64,000 nucleotides of DNA, taken from contig NZ_VOBR01000017.1 of NCBI RefSeq assembly GCF_007845675.1, positions 124,001-188,000 on the forward strand, read 5' to 3'. Numbering within the stretch: the stretch's first letter is position 1; each line of letters begins with the position of its first letter. Under the pieces are notes generated by a model. That model did no database searches and was not told the origin of the DNA. It was given only the letters and a program-made list of their open reading frames with translations. The translations under genes were made by a program, and so were the position numbers. Positions 47,677 to 54,650 of this stretch are shown here, piece after piece. The DNA comes from Lentzea tibetensis (GTDB taxonomy: Bacteria; Actinomycetota; Actinomycetes; Mycobacteriales; Pseudonocardiaceae).

Positions 47677-48009
47677 TCAGTCGAGATAGACGCTGTGGAA
47701 CGTGACAGAGTTCAAGTCGTGAACCGCGCCTCCCCGGAAGGACCTGGTCGTCATGAAACCGTCGGTGTCGATGTAGTCATAGGCGCCGGTCCTGGTCTGA
47801 GACTCAATCTTCACCACGTTCGAAATATCCTTCTCGAGTCGGCCCTGACCGCCGACACAAATCCGCGCTCCGTTCGACACCGTGATCCGGAAAACCCGGT
47901 TGTTGCCGGGACTGCAGGGGCCGAGAGTGGCGGCCTGCGCGGGACTCACCAGCACCGTACTCGCGGCCACAGCCGCCACGGCAGCAGAAACGAACATCTT
48001 CTTGCGCAT
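47677..48009 (-). CDS. Secreted protein, tandem 'YDY-D-DGxMTTR' family, copy A
   Basis: 110 residues. Signal peptide cut near AQA-ATL. Mature part with two Cys (GPCSPG, RICVGG) and the family signature TGAYDYIDTDGFMTTRSF ending in HSVYLD. The ATG at 48009 directly follows a hairpin that contains the ribosome-binding site. Function unknown; size, Cys pair and export resemble small beta-sandwich proteins such as crystallin-type antimicrobial or inhibitor proteins, which is only a guess. Confidence 0.7.
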   Translation of the reverse strand: MRKKMFVSAAVAAVAASTVLVSPAQAATLGPCSPGNNRVFRITVSNGARICVGGQGRLEKDISNVVKIESQTRTGAYDYIDTDGFMTTRSFRGGAVHDLNSVTFHSVYLD

Positions 48010-48027
48010 CAAATCCCCCAGAATTTG
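48010..48027 (-). promoter_or_regulatory. SD-hairpin of copy A
   Basis: Minus-strand CAAATTC-TGGG-GGATTTG folds into a 7-bp stem (one G-U). The GGGGGA ribosome-binding site is shared by loop and 3' arm, immediately before the ATG. Confidence 0.55.
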
Positions 48028-48033
48028 CAGCTA

Positions 48034-48360
48034 CTAGTCGATGTACACACTGTTGAACTGCACGTAGTTCAGATCGTGCGCCTGAAACTTGCCGAAGTAA
48101 CGGGTCGTCATATAACCGTCGGTGTCGATGTAGTCGTAGGCTCCGGTGTTGTTGCCGGTACGCACCTGCTTCACGCCACCCATTCGAAACTCGGCCCGAC
48201 CACGCCCTTCGACACAGAACCAGCCACTGGTCGTCTCAATCTTGAACCAATAGTGGGTATGCCACGGTTTACACGGAACGACGTCGGCAGCGTAGGCCGG
48301 AACCGCCATTACGGCAGTCAGCGCGGTCGCCACTACGGATGCAGCAAGAAATCTACGCAT
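48034..48360 (-). CDS. Secreted protein, tandem family, copy B
   Basis: 108 residues. Signal peptide cut near AYA-ADV; Cys in VPCKPW and WFCVEG; family signature TGAYDYIDTDGYMTTRYF and end NSVYID. Closest to copies A and C by eye. The start is again placed behind a TGGGG-loop hairpin. Starts 24 bp upstream of copy A on the same strand, so they may be co-transcribed. Confidence 0.7.
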   Translation of the reverse strand: MRRFLAASVVATALTAVMAVPAYAADVVPCKPWHTHYWFKIETTSGWFCVEGRGRAEFRMGGVKQVRTGNNTGAYDYIDTDGYMTTRYFGKFQAHDLNYVQFNSVYID

Positions 48361-48363
48361 ACA

Positions 48364-48378
48364 AACTCCCCCAGAGTT
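48364..48378 (-). promoter_or_regulatory. SD-hairpin of copy B
   Basis: Minus-strand AACTC-TGGGG-GAGTT, five perfect pairs, three bases before the ATG. Confidence 0.5.
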
Positions 48379-48485
48379 GCCGCGTTACAGACGCGCAAAT
48401 GACGCTATCGCCCCTCCAACGAGGTGTCAACCACTTCGCGTCGTCACCGCGCGAAAGTCTCTCCACCCATTTCGCTAGAGGATGA

Positions 48486-48818
48486 TCAGTCGATGTAGAC
48501 GCTGTGGAGCTTCACGTGGTTCAGGTTGTGCTCCGCGTACTGACGGAACGACCGGGTGGTCATGTAGCCGTCGCTGTCCCAGTAGTCGTATGCGCCGGTG
48601 TTGTCACCGGTGCGCACCATGACGACGTTCCCCTGGTCCAGCTCGACACGACCGTGCCCCAGGACGCAGATCTGGTAGCCGTCGCTGAGGAAGATCCGGA
48701 AGCGTGCGTTGCTGTCCCACGGCTGGCACTTCACCGCGTTGGCGGCCTGAGCGGGTACCGCCATCACCACGCTGAGCGTGGCCGCGGCAGCAAGAACTGA
48801 CAGAATCTTTCGCAACAC
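48486..48818 (-). CDS. Secreted protein, tandem family, copy C
   Basis: 110 residues from GTG 48818 (VLRKILSVLA...). Signal peptide cut near AQA-ANA; Cys in VKCQPW and QICVLG; family signature TGAYDYWDSDGYMTTRSF and end HSVYID. The longer frame upstream covers copy D and is rejected. A 126-bp gap separates it from copy B. Confidence 0.72.
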   Translation of the reverse strand: MLRKILSVLAAAATLSVVMAVPAQAANAVKCQPWDSNARFRIFLSDGYQICVLGHGRVELDQGNVVMVRTGDNTGAYDYWDSDGYMTTRSFRQYAEHNLNHVKLHSVYID

Positions 48819-48821
48819 GAT

Positions 48822-48835
48822 TTTCCCCCAGGAAA
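48822..48835 (-). promoter_or_regulatory. SD-hairpin of copy C
   Basis: Minus-strand TTTCC-TGGG-GGAAA, five pairs of a different sequence from copies A and B, three bases before the GTG. Confidence 0.5.
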
Positions 48836-48841
48836 CTCGAG

Positions 48842-48967
48842 TCAGTCGATGTAGACGCTGCGGAACTGCACCGTCACGGTCTCCGGCAGCGCTTGTGCGG
48901 GTGCGACCGTCAGAAGGCACATCGCGGCCGTGACAACCGCGATCGCGGACACGGCAAGAACTTCCAC
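48842..48967 (-). pseudogene. Tandem family copy D, internally deleted
   Basis: 41 residues from GTG 48967: a full signal peptide (VLAVSAIAVVTAAMCLLTVAPAQA, residues ~3-26, listed here by position) joined after about five residues to the family C-terminus FRSVYID. The whole mature domain with both Cys and the YDY signature is missing, yet the frame is intact and the hairpin leader is kept. Either a relic or a tiny secreted peptide. Confidence 0.65.
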
Positions 48968-48972
48968 ATTGG

Positions 48973-48988
48973 AACTCCCCCCAGAGTT
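48973..48988 (-). promoter_or_regulatory. SD-hairpin of copy D
   Basis: Minus-strand AACTC-TGGGGG-GAGTT, five perfect pairs, five bases before the GTG. Confidence 0.5.
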
Positions 48989-49054
48989 GGCCATGTGCAG
49001 GCAGATCGAACATAGCGTGGCCTGAAGTGAGGTGTCAACCACGGAGTGTGACAG

Positions 49055-49522
49055 TCAGAGCCAGCGCACGGTGTCGCAGTTCGCCGCCACGAAATCGTCC
49101 ACCATGGACTTGTCGCCCGCCTTCGCCTTCACCGCGGTGTCGCGCGCGTACTTCTGCCCGGCCGGGTCCTGCGGCGTGTAGGTCGGCAGCACCTCGTCGA
49201 TCACCTTGAACGCCAGCCGTTCCGCCTCCGCGTCGCCTCGCGCGCGAGCGGCGTCCCAGGTCAGGTACCAGGCGCACGAGTTGGCGATCTCCAGCACCAC
49301 GGTCTCCCCGCCCGCCTGGATCTTCGCGTCACCGGGCCCGCTGCGTTCGGCCAGCACGGCGAGGTCCGGCCTGCGGTCCGCGGGCCACTGGAAGGCCTTG
49401 TACTGCTCGTGCAGCGCGGCCGTGTACTGCTGCTGGTCCAGCACGCGCAGGGCCGGAGCCTGCTGCTGCCCGCACGCGGCGAGCAGCAGCAGGCCCAGGA
49501 CGATCAGTGCCCGCTCCACCAC
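49055..49522 (-). CDS. Putative lipoprotein
   Basis: 155 residues from GTG 49522 with GGAGGAA upstream. Lipobox LLAACGQQ at ~15; the mature part is helical with two Cys (NSCAWYL, ANCDTV). No domain recognised. It overlaps the end of the preceding gene by 19 bp, so it is the third gene of a small secreted-protein operon. Confidence 0.65.
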   Translation of the reverse strand: MVERALIVLGLLLLAACGQQQAPALRVLDQQQYTAALHEQYKAFQWPADRRPDLAVLAERSGPGDAKIQAGGETVVLEIANSCAWYLTWDAARARGDAEAERLAFKVIDEVLPTYTPQDPAGQKYARDTAVKAKAGDKSMVDDFVAANCDTVRWL

Positions 49523-49869
49523 AGCGTTCCTCCGACGGTGCCCTCGGTGTAGAGGCTGTTGGACGCGAGGCAGAACCGCGTGCCCGCGCGGAAGTTCGTG
49601 CCGACGTGCTTGCGGTGTTCTTCCATGGTCACGAAAGCGCCGCGGGTGTTGCGGTCGCCGCACTTGTACCAGGCCATCTGCATGACGCCGCCGAGCGCGA
49701 CCCTGGCGTCGATGTCGGAGCCCGCGACGGTGATCGTGCGCGGCGTGGTGAACCAGGTGATCTGGTTGTGCTTGAACGGCACGGTGATCGTGGTCGAGGC
49801 CGCGCTGGCCGGTACCGCGGTCAGCACGAGGCCGAACGCCGCGAGCACCGCGATGACGGTTCGCTTCAC
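49504..49869 (-). CDS. Small secreted protein
   Basis: 121 residues. Signal peptide cut near ASA-AST; beta-rich mature part with two Cys (WYKCGDRN, TRFCLAS). GTG with AAGGACACC upstream, directly after the 36-residue peptide gene. Not recognised. Confidence 0.65.
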   Translation of the reverse strand: MKRTVIAVLAAFGLVLTAVPASAASTTITVPFKHNQITWFTTPRTITVAGSDIDARVALGGVMQMAWYKCGDRNTRGAFVTMEEHRKHVGTNFRAGTRFCLASNSLYTEGTVGGTLWWSGH

Positions 49870-49878
49870 GTGGTGTCC

Positions 49879-49989
49879 TTACTTCGCGGTGGCCTGGGCG
49901 TGGGTCAGCTTGGCGGGCGCGGCGTTCGACGTGCCCGCCAGCAGTCCTAAGAGGACTCCGACGAACAGGGCGATCTTGGCGATTCGCAT
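49879..49989 (-). CDS. 36-residue secreted peptide, probably a truncated gene
   Basis: ATG 49989, signal peptide (IALFVGVLLGLLAGTSNA) and only APAKLTHAQATAK behind it. LTHAQA-x-A-x-L is the start of a domain seen in actinomycete secreted proteins (usually followed by RAAGI...CSDRNNPTCTS), so the gene seems cut off by its TAA right where that domain begins. The next gene's ribosome-binding site follows at once. Confidence 0.55.
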   Translation of the reverse strand: MRIAKIALFVGVLLGLLAGTSNAAPAKLTHAQATAK

Positions 49990-50111
49990 GCTCAGCACGC
50001 TAGGGCGGCGCGGGCACGTCGTCGTCTCACGGCGAGTGGAGACGCCGTCAACTTCCGCGGTACACCGCCGGTGTGACGCCGTCCGGCCGATCACCCGGAT
50101 ACGCTGCGCCG

Positions 50112-51206
50112 ATGGTCAAGCGCGTGGACGCGGTGCTGACCGTGGCGCTGTTCGCCACGGTGTGCCTGATCGGAGCCACGTTCCACCCGCCGGACTGGCG
50201 CTCGTTCGACTGGCTGGCGTACCTGCTCAGCGCGGGCGCCTGCCTGCCGCTCGCGGTGCGTCGCACGCACCCGGTCGCGATGCTGCTGACGACCACCGGG
50301 TTCTTCGTGCTGTACCTGTTCTCCGGCTACCAGCCGACGTTCAACTGGTGGGGCCCGGTGCTCGCGTTCTACACCGTGGCCGCGCTGCGCCCGGCGGGCG
50401 AGACGGCGTTGTGCGCGGTGCTCGCCGGCGCCACGACCGTCTACAGCGGACTGCTCGTGCCGGGTTTCCCGGTCGCGGTCGCCTGGGCGCAGGGCGCCGT
50501 CGTGCCCGCCGCCGCGTGGATGCTCGGTGACGTGTCCCGCCAGCTGGCCGCGGTGACCGCGCAGCTGCGCCAGGAGCAGGACCGGCACACCGCCCGCGCG
50601 CTCACCGAGGAACGCCTGCGCATCGCCCGCGAGCTGCACGACGTCGTCGCGCACCACCTGGCGGTCATCTCGATGCAGTCCGGCCTCGCGGACTACGTGT
50701 TCGACACCGACCCGCCCACCGCCCGCGCGGCCGTCGGCACGATCGGCACCACGTCACGCGCCACGCTGGAGGAGATGCGCCGCCTGCTGCACCTGCTGCG
50801 CACGTCCGAGGCACCCGACGAGCCCGCGCCCGCGCTGTCCGGGCTGCCGTCGCTCGCCGACCGCGTGCGGCAGACCGGCGTTCCGGTGTCGCTGGAGGTC
50901 GGCGGTGACACCTCGGCGTTGCCGTCCGGCTTGCAGGTCGCGGTCTACCGGGTCGTCCAGGAGGCGCTGACCAACGTCATCAAGCACGCGCCGGGCGCCT
51001 CGGCGGAGGTGGCGCTGACCTGTTCGCCGGACCGGCTGTCCGCCATTGTGGCCAACTCACCACCTGTGCACCCGACTCGGTCAACCGGCAACGGTCACGG
51101 ATTGATCGGCATGTCCGAGCGCGCCAGGATCTACGGCGGGGCGCTCGTGGCCGGGCCGCGGGCGGATGGCGGCTTCGTCGTGGAACTGACCGTGCCGTTG
51201 CCGTGA
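50112..51206 (+). CDS. NarL-type sensor histidine kinase
   Basis: 364 residues. Four to five membrane helices (~5-130), a coiled linker, HisKA_3 with the phosphoacceptor in ARELHDVVAHHLAVI, and an HATPase_c domain (QEALTNVIKHAP, GHGLIGMSERA). No extracellular sensor domain, so the signal is probably sensed in the membrane. ATG 50112. The response regulator follows after 20 bp. Confidence 0.9.
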   Translation: MVKRVDAVLTVALFATVCLIGATFHPPDWRSFDWLAYLLSAGACLPLAVRRTHPVAMLLTTTGFFVLYLFSGYQPTFNWWGPVLAFYTVAALRPAGETALCAVLAGATTVYSGLLVPGFPVAVAWAQGAVVPAAAWMLGDVSRQLAAVTAQLRQEQDRHTARALTEERLRIARELHDVVAHHLAVISMQSGLADYVFDTDPPTARAAVGTIGTTSRATLEEMRRLLHLLRTSEAPDEPAPALSGLPSLADRVRQTGVPVSLEVGGDTSALPSGLQVAVYRVVQEALTNVIKHAPGASAEVALTCSPDRLSAIVANSPPVHPTRSTGNGHGLIGMSERARIYGGALVAGPRADGGFVVELTVPLP

Positions 51207-51221
51207 TCCTCTGGGGGAGGA
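51207..51221 (+). promoter_or_regulatory. SD-hairpin of the NarL regulator
   Basis: TCCTC-TGGGG-GAGGA, five perfect pairs with the TGGGG loop seen before the secreted family, five bases before the ATG. The 5' arm overlaps the kinase stop region. Confidence 0.5.
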
Positions 51222-51226
51222 GACCG

Positions 51227-51877
51227 ATGACTCGCGTGCTCGTCGTCGACGACCAGGCGTTGTTCCGCGCGGGACTGGTGGCGCTGCTGGCCGCCGCACC
51301 GGGCGTCGAGGTCGTCGGCGAGGCCTGCGACGGCGGCCGTGCCGTCGAGCTGGCGGCGTCGCTGTGCCCGGACGTGATCCTGATGGACATCCGCATGCCC
51401 GGCGTGTCCGGCATCGCCGCGCTGGAACGCATAGTCGCGGCCGGCTCGTCCGCCCGCGTGCTGATGCTGACGACGTTCGACCTCGACGAGTACGTCTACG
51501 ACGCGCTGCGCGCGGGCGCCTGCGGTTTCGTGCTCAAGGAGGCCGAGCCCGCCCGCCTGCTGTCCGCGATCGCGACCGTCGCGGCGGGCGACATGCTGTT
51601 CGGCCCGACGATCACCCGCCGCCTGGTCGAGTCGTTCCTGCGCCGCGACGTCGTCGCGCCGGTCGGACTCGACGGGCTGACCGACCGCGAGCGCGAGGTG
51701 CTGCGCCTGGTCGGCACCGGCATCACCAATGCCGCCATCGCAACCAGGCTGACCGTTACCGAGGGCACCGTGAAGACGCACCTCAACCGCGTGATGACGA
51801 AGCTCAGGCTGTCGTCGCGAGCCCAGGCCGTCGTCATGGCGTACGAGTCCGGCCTGGTCACGCCGTCCGCGGTCTGA
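51227..51877 (+). CDS. NarL/FixJ-family response regulator
   Basis: 216 residues. Receiver domain (VVDDQALFRAGL; phosphoacceptor Asp in ILMDIRMPG; Lys in VLKEAEPA) and LuxR-type HTH (LTDREREVLRLV, VTEGTVKTHLNRVM). ATG 51227 used; the upstream frame overlaps the kinase. Forms a pair with the membrane kinase. Confidence 0.93.
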   Translation: MTRVLVVDDQALFRAGLVALLAAAPGVEVVGEACDGGRAVELAASLCPDVILMDIRMPGVSGIAALERIVAAGSSARVLMLTTFDLDEYVYDALRAGACGFVLKEAEPARLLSAIATVAAGDMLFGPTITRRLVESFLRRDVVAPVGLDGLTDREREVLRLVGTGITNAAIATRLTVTEGTVKTHLNRVMTKLRLSSRAQAVVMAYESGLVTPSAV

Positions 51878-51942
51878 CCTCTACGAGGACGTGCCTCCGT
51901 CGCAGCCGCCAGAGCCCTCACCGTCTGTTCCGCGCATCCCGG

Positions 51943-52194
51943 TCACCTCCCCCACACGTCGAGCACCGACCAGCCGAGCACCACCGTCACCACCTGCTGC
52001 GTCGTTCCCTCGGTCCGCCTCGTGAGAGTCCTGTGCACCATCCGGACCGCTTCGCACTCGCCGGGTCCGTATACCCGGATCATGTCCCGAGCATGCCCGC
52101 GTTCCCTCATGTAGACGAGTGACTCCGGGCAGTCCGGGTCGCCCAGCGGGAACATCCTGAAGCCGGCGGCCACCAGCTCGAGGATGGCGCTCAT
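51943..52194 (-). CDS. Small hypothetical protein coupled to a decayed XRE gene
   Basis: 83 residues, no signal peptide; a helical start and VTVVLGWSVLDVW at the end. The ATG overlaps the natural stop of the XRE frame (ATGA), showing an old operon with it. Not recognised. Confidence 0.5.
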   Translation of the reverse strand: MSAILELVAAGFRMFPLGDPDCPESLVYMRERGHARDMIRVYGPGECEAVRMVHRTLTRRTEGTTQQVVTVVLGWSVLDVWGR

Positions 52195-52871
52195 CGCTTC
52201 GGGGAATTCGCATACTCGAACAGTTCGAGGTGATACTGGATTTCCTGTGGCTCGCGCAGCGAAACCGCGCCGGAGAACAACTCGACGGACACGAGCCGAT
52301 CGTCGTAGATGACGAACACGTTGAGGGCTCAGGATGCCACCTGCGCCGCCAGCGGGAGGATCGCGATCTCCACATTGGGTCGCGACGCGACACGCACCAT
52401 GTGCTCCACCTGCCGGGCCATCACCCCGCGATCGCAGTAGCGCCAGCGGACTGCCTGCTCTGTCATGAGGATGATGAAGGTCTTCGACGTGTCGTCCAAC
52501 ACCTGCTGGCGATCCAGTCGAGCCCGCACCGCCTTCTCCACATCGCGCGCCGGTCGGCTGGGCACGTTGGGGGTCAGCGCCAACCGCGCGTACTCGGGTG
52601 TCTGCACCAGGCCGCCCGGCATGGCTGGAAGAAACTGGCGCACCACGCTCGATGATTCAGCGAGCGATTTGATGTCGGCCTGGACCTTCCACAACCCGAT
52701 ACTCGCATACGTGCGATAGGAAACGTAGTCGACGTTGGCCATGCGAGCCAATGCCAACAGCTCCGCGGCGACGTCACGGGGCACTGCCAGCGCTGTGACA
52801 ATGCGTTCCACATCGGCGACAGATGGCAGGATTTTGCCGCGTTCGATGCGGCTTATCTTCGACTGGGACAC
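52191..52871 (-). pseudogene. XRE/DUF5753 regulator with N-terminal loss and an in-frame TGA
   Basis: The frame begins inside the HTH at VSQSKISRIERGK; the first ~30 residues are missing. It continues through a DUF5753-like domain, meets TGA at 52329-52331, and then resumes in the same frame with NVFVIYDDRLVSVELF and the normal family ending LELFEY to a stop at 52191. The intact ATGA junction with the next gene supports this reading. Such regulators usually pair with a small DUF397/DUF6879 partner in actinomycetes. Confidence 0.75.
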
Positions 52872-53311
52872 TGAAAGGTACGGAGTGCTCCAGCGCGTAG
52901 TCCCGCCAACCGAGGTACTTCGCGAGGTCGGGCGGGCTCTCCAAGATCTCCCTCTCCCGGAACGTGTCGTCGTCGTTGAAGTGAATCAGCAGGACGATCG
53001 ACTCGTCGAACAGCCAGAAGTCCAGGTCCGGTAGGTCGAGTTGCCGATCGGTGATGTCGACGATGCGGTAGTCCTCGCCGGCTTCCGTGTTCCGCGGCAC
53101 TTCGCCCGCTGCATCGTCTTGCCTGCAGCGATGTTCGACGTGACGGTCTCCATCCAGGCCAGAGTTGATTGGTCATCGTCGTTGTACGGCTCACCGCGCA
53201 GGAATTTGTGAAAGTTTCCTGCTCGCGCGGCATGTTGTAGATCTGCCGTGTTTCCAGCCTGAACGCCGAACGCTGGTACTCCTTGAAGAGGTCACGCGCC
53301 ACGTCGCCCAT
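52872..53311 (-). pseudogene. DUF6879 family gene, broken by frameshifts and fused to the XRE relic
   Basis: Starts with ATG 53311 (LFKEYQRSAFRLETRQIYN), shifts frame near 53215 (REQETF continues as HKFLRGEPYNDDDQSTLAWM), and shifts again near 53110, where ~20 residues also seem lost, to DLPDLDFWLFDES and PDLAKYLGWRDYALEHSVPF. The end runs directly into the truncated XRE gene around 52872. All three parts are recognisable, so this is recent decay. Confidence 0.75.
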
Positions 53312-53387
53312 CCTTCCAGGCGACGAGCGCCTCTTCGATGAGGTCGACCGACAGCTCGATCGCTTGTTCGCCCACCGAGAGCGCCAC
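53292..53387 (-). CDS. Tiny ORF upstream of the DUF6879 relic
   Basis: 31 codons, GTG with GGGGAG eight bases upstream; acidic helix-like peptide (VGEQAIELSVDLIEEALVAW). It overlaps the DUF6879 start by 20 bp. Could be a real small gene of the module or a leader. Confidence 0.35.
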   Translation of the reverse strand: MALSVGEQAIELSVDLIEEALVAWKDGRRGA

Positions 53388-53487
53388 AGTGGACACTCCC
53401 CGTAGCAAGCGCTAGTCACGGATCCGCATAGAGTCGTTCGGCCCGGAACCGTGCAACCCCGCACACCCACCGGGCGTCGTACACAAC

Positions 53488-53841
53488 ATGATCAAAAAGA
53501 CGATGGCCGCCGCAGCGGCCGCTTTCGCCGTCGCCGCGCTGATCACACCGGGCAGCGCCAGCGCCGCGCCCTGTCCGAACGCCCGCCTGTGCCTCTACGC
53601 GGGCGCGAACCTCAACGGCACCAAGGTGGCCTACGGCACCGCCACGCGCTGCTACGCCCTCCCGCACTCCTCGCAGCCGAACGGCGCCCGCTCGATCCAC
53701 AACACGACGAGCGTGCCCTGGGAGATCTACAACGCGAACGGCAGGCTGCTGATCCCCGCCATCAACCCCGGCCAGCGGGTCACCGGCATCGCCGCCAGCA
53801 CGGCACGCGCGATGCGGGAGCTCTGCTACTACCCGAACTAG
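53488..53841 (+). CDS. Secreted peptidase-inhibitor-I36-like protein
   Basis: 117 residues. Signal peptide cut near ASA-APC; mature CPNARLCLYAGANLNGTKV with four Cys, the crystallin-like pattern of family I36. Similar in type, not closely in sequence, to the inhibitor at 24.3-24.8 kb. No protease gene is adjacent here. No ribosome-binding site upstream of the ATG, so possibly leaderless. Confidence 0.7.
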   Translation: MIKKTMAAAAAAFAVAALITPGSASAAPCPNARLCLYAGANLNGTKVAYGTATRCYALPHSSQPNGARSIHNTTSVPWEIYNANGRLLIPAINPGQRVTGIAASTARAMRELCYYPN

Positions 53842-53849
53842 CGCCTCGT

Positions 53850-53892
53850 CGGGAAAGCCCCCTACACCAACGTGGTGAAGGGGGCTTTCCCG
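53850..53892. terminator. Bidirectional terminator between I36 gene and sdhB
   Basis: 14-bp perfect stem CGGGAAAGCCCCCT plus an inner CACCA/TGGTG stem, eight bases after the I36 stop and eight before the sdhB stop. Confidence 0.88.
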
Positions 53893-53900
53893 AGACGCTG

Positions 53901-54650
53901 CTAGGACCGCCGGAAGAGCTTGTTGCCCAGCCAGACGATCGGGTCGTACTTCCGGTCCGCGACACGTTCCTTCATCGGGATGAGGGCGTTGTCGGTGATC
54001 TGGATGTGCTCGGGGCACACCTCGGTGCAGCACTTGGTGATGTTGCACAGCCCGAGCCCGTGCGACTCCTGCGCCTGGTCGACCCGGTCCGCCGTGTCCA
54101 GCGGGTGCATCTCCAGCTCAGCCACCCGCATGAGGAAACGCGGGCCCGAGAAGGACTCCTTGTTCTCCTCGTGGTCACGGATGACGTGACACGTGTTCTG
54201 GCACAGGAAGCACTCGATGCACTTGCGGAACTCCTGCGAGCGCTCCACGTCCACCTGCTGCATCCGGTACTCGCCCGGCGCGAGGTCCTTCGGCGGCTGG
54301 AACGACGGGATCTGGCGCGCCTTCGTGTAGTTGTACGACACGTCGGTCACCAGGTCGCGGATCACCGGGAACGTGCGCATCGGCGTCACGGTGATCGTCT
54401 CCGACTCGGAGAAGATCGACATGCGCGTCATGCACAGCAGGCGCGGCTTGCCGTTGATCTCGGCCGAGCACGAGCCGCACTTGCCCGCCTTGCAGTTCCA
54501 GCGCACCGCGAGGTCCGGCGCCTGGGTGGCCTGGAGCCGGTGGATGATGTCGAGCACGACCTCACCCTCGTTGACCTCGACGGTGAAGTCCTCGAGCGCG
54601 CCGCCGGTGTCGTCACCGCGCCACACCCGGAACTGTCCCTGGTAGCTCAT
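53901..54650 (-). CDS. sdhB: Succinate dehydrogenase/fumarate reductase iron-sulfur subunit
   Basis: 249 residues. [2Fe-2S] ligands in CKAGKCGSCSAEI and LLC; [4Fe-4S] and [3Fe-4S] ligands in CIECFLCQNTC and CNITKCCTEVCPE. It shares a four-base overlap with sdhA. Passes electrons from SdhA to the membrane subunit. The subunit set resembles mycobacterial Sdh1 (Rv0247c-Rv0249c). Confidence 0.93.
   Translation of the reverse strand: MSYQGQFRVWRGDDTGGALEDFTVEVNEGEVVLDIIHRLQATQAPDLAVRWNCKAGKCGSCSAEINGKPRLLCMTRMSIFSESETITVTPMRTFPVIRDLVTDVSYNYTKARQIPSFQPPKDLAPGEYRMQQVDVERSQEFRKCIECFLCQNTCHVIRDHEENKESFSGPRFLMRVAELEMHPLDTADRVDQAQESHGLGLCNITKCCTEVCPEHIQITDNALIPMKERVADRKYDPIVWLGNKLFRRS

Noticed and set aside
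52216-52228. TCGAACAGTTCGA resembling a LexA box
   Set aside because: Spacer is one base instead of four and it lies inside the XRE coding remnant.
52329-52331. In-frame TGA read as selenocysteine or programmed readthrough
   Set aside because: No selenocysteine-type context and the same locus carries frameshifts and deletions, so a nonsense mutation is more likely.
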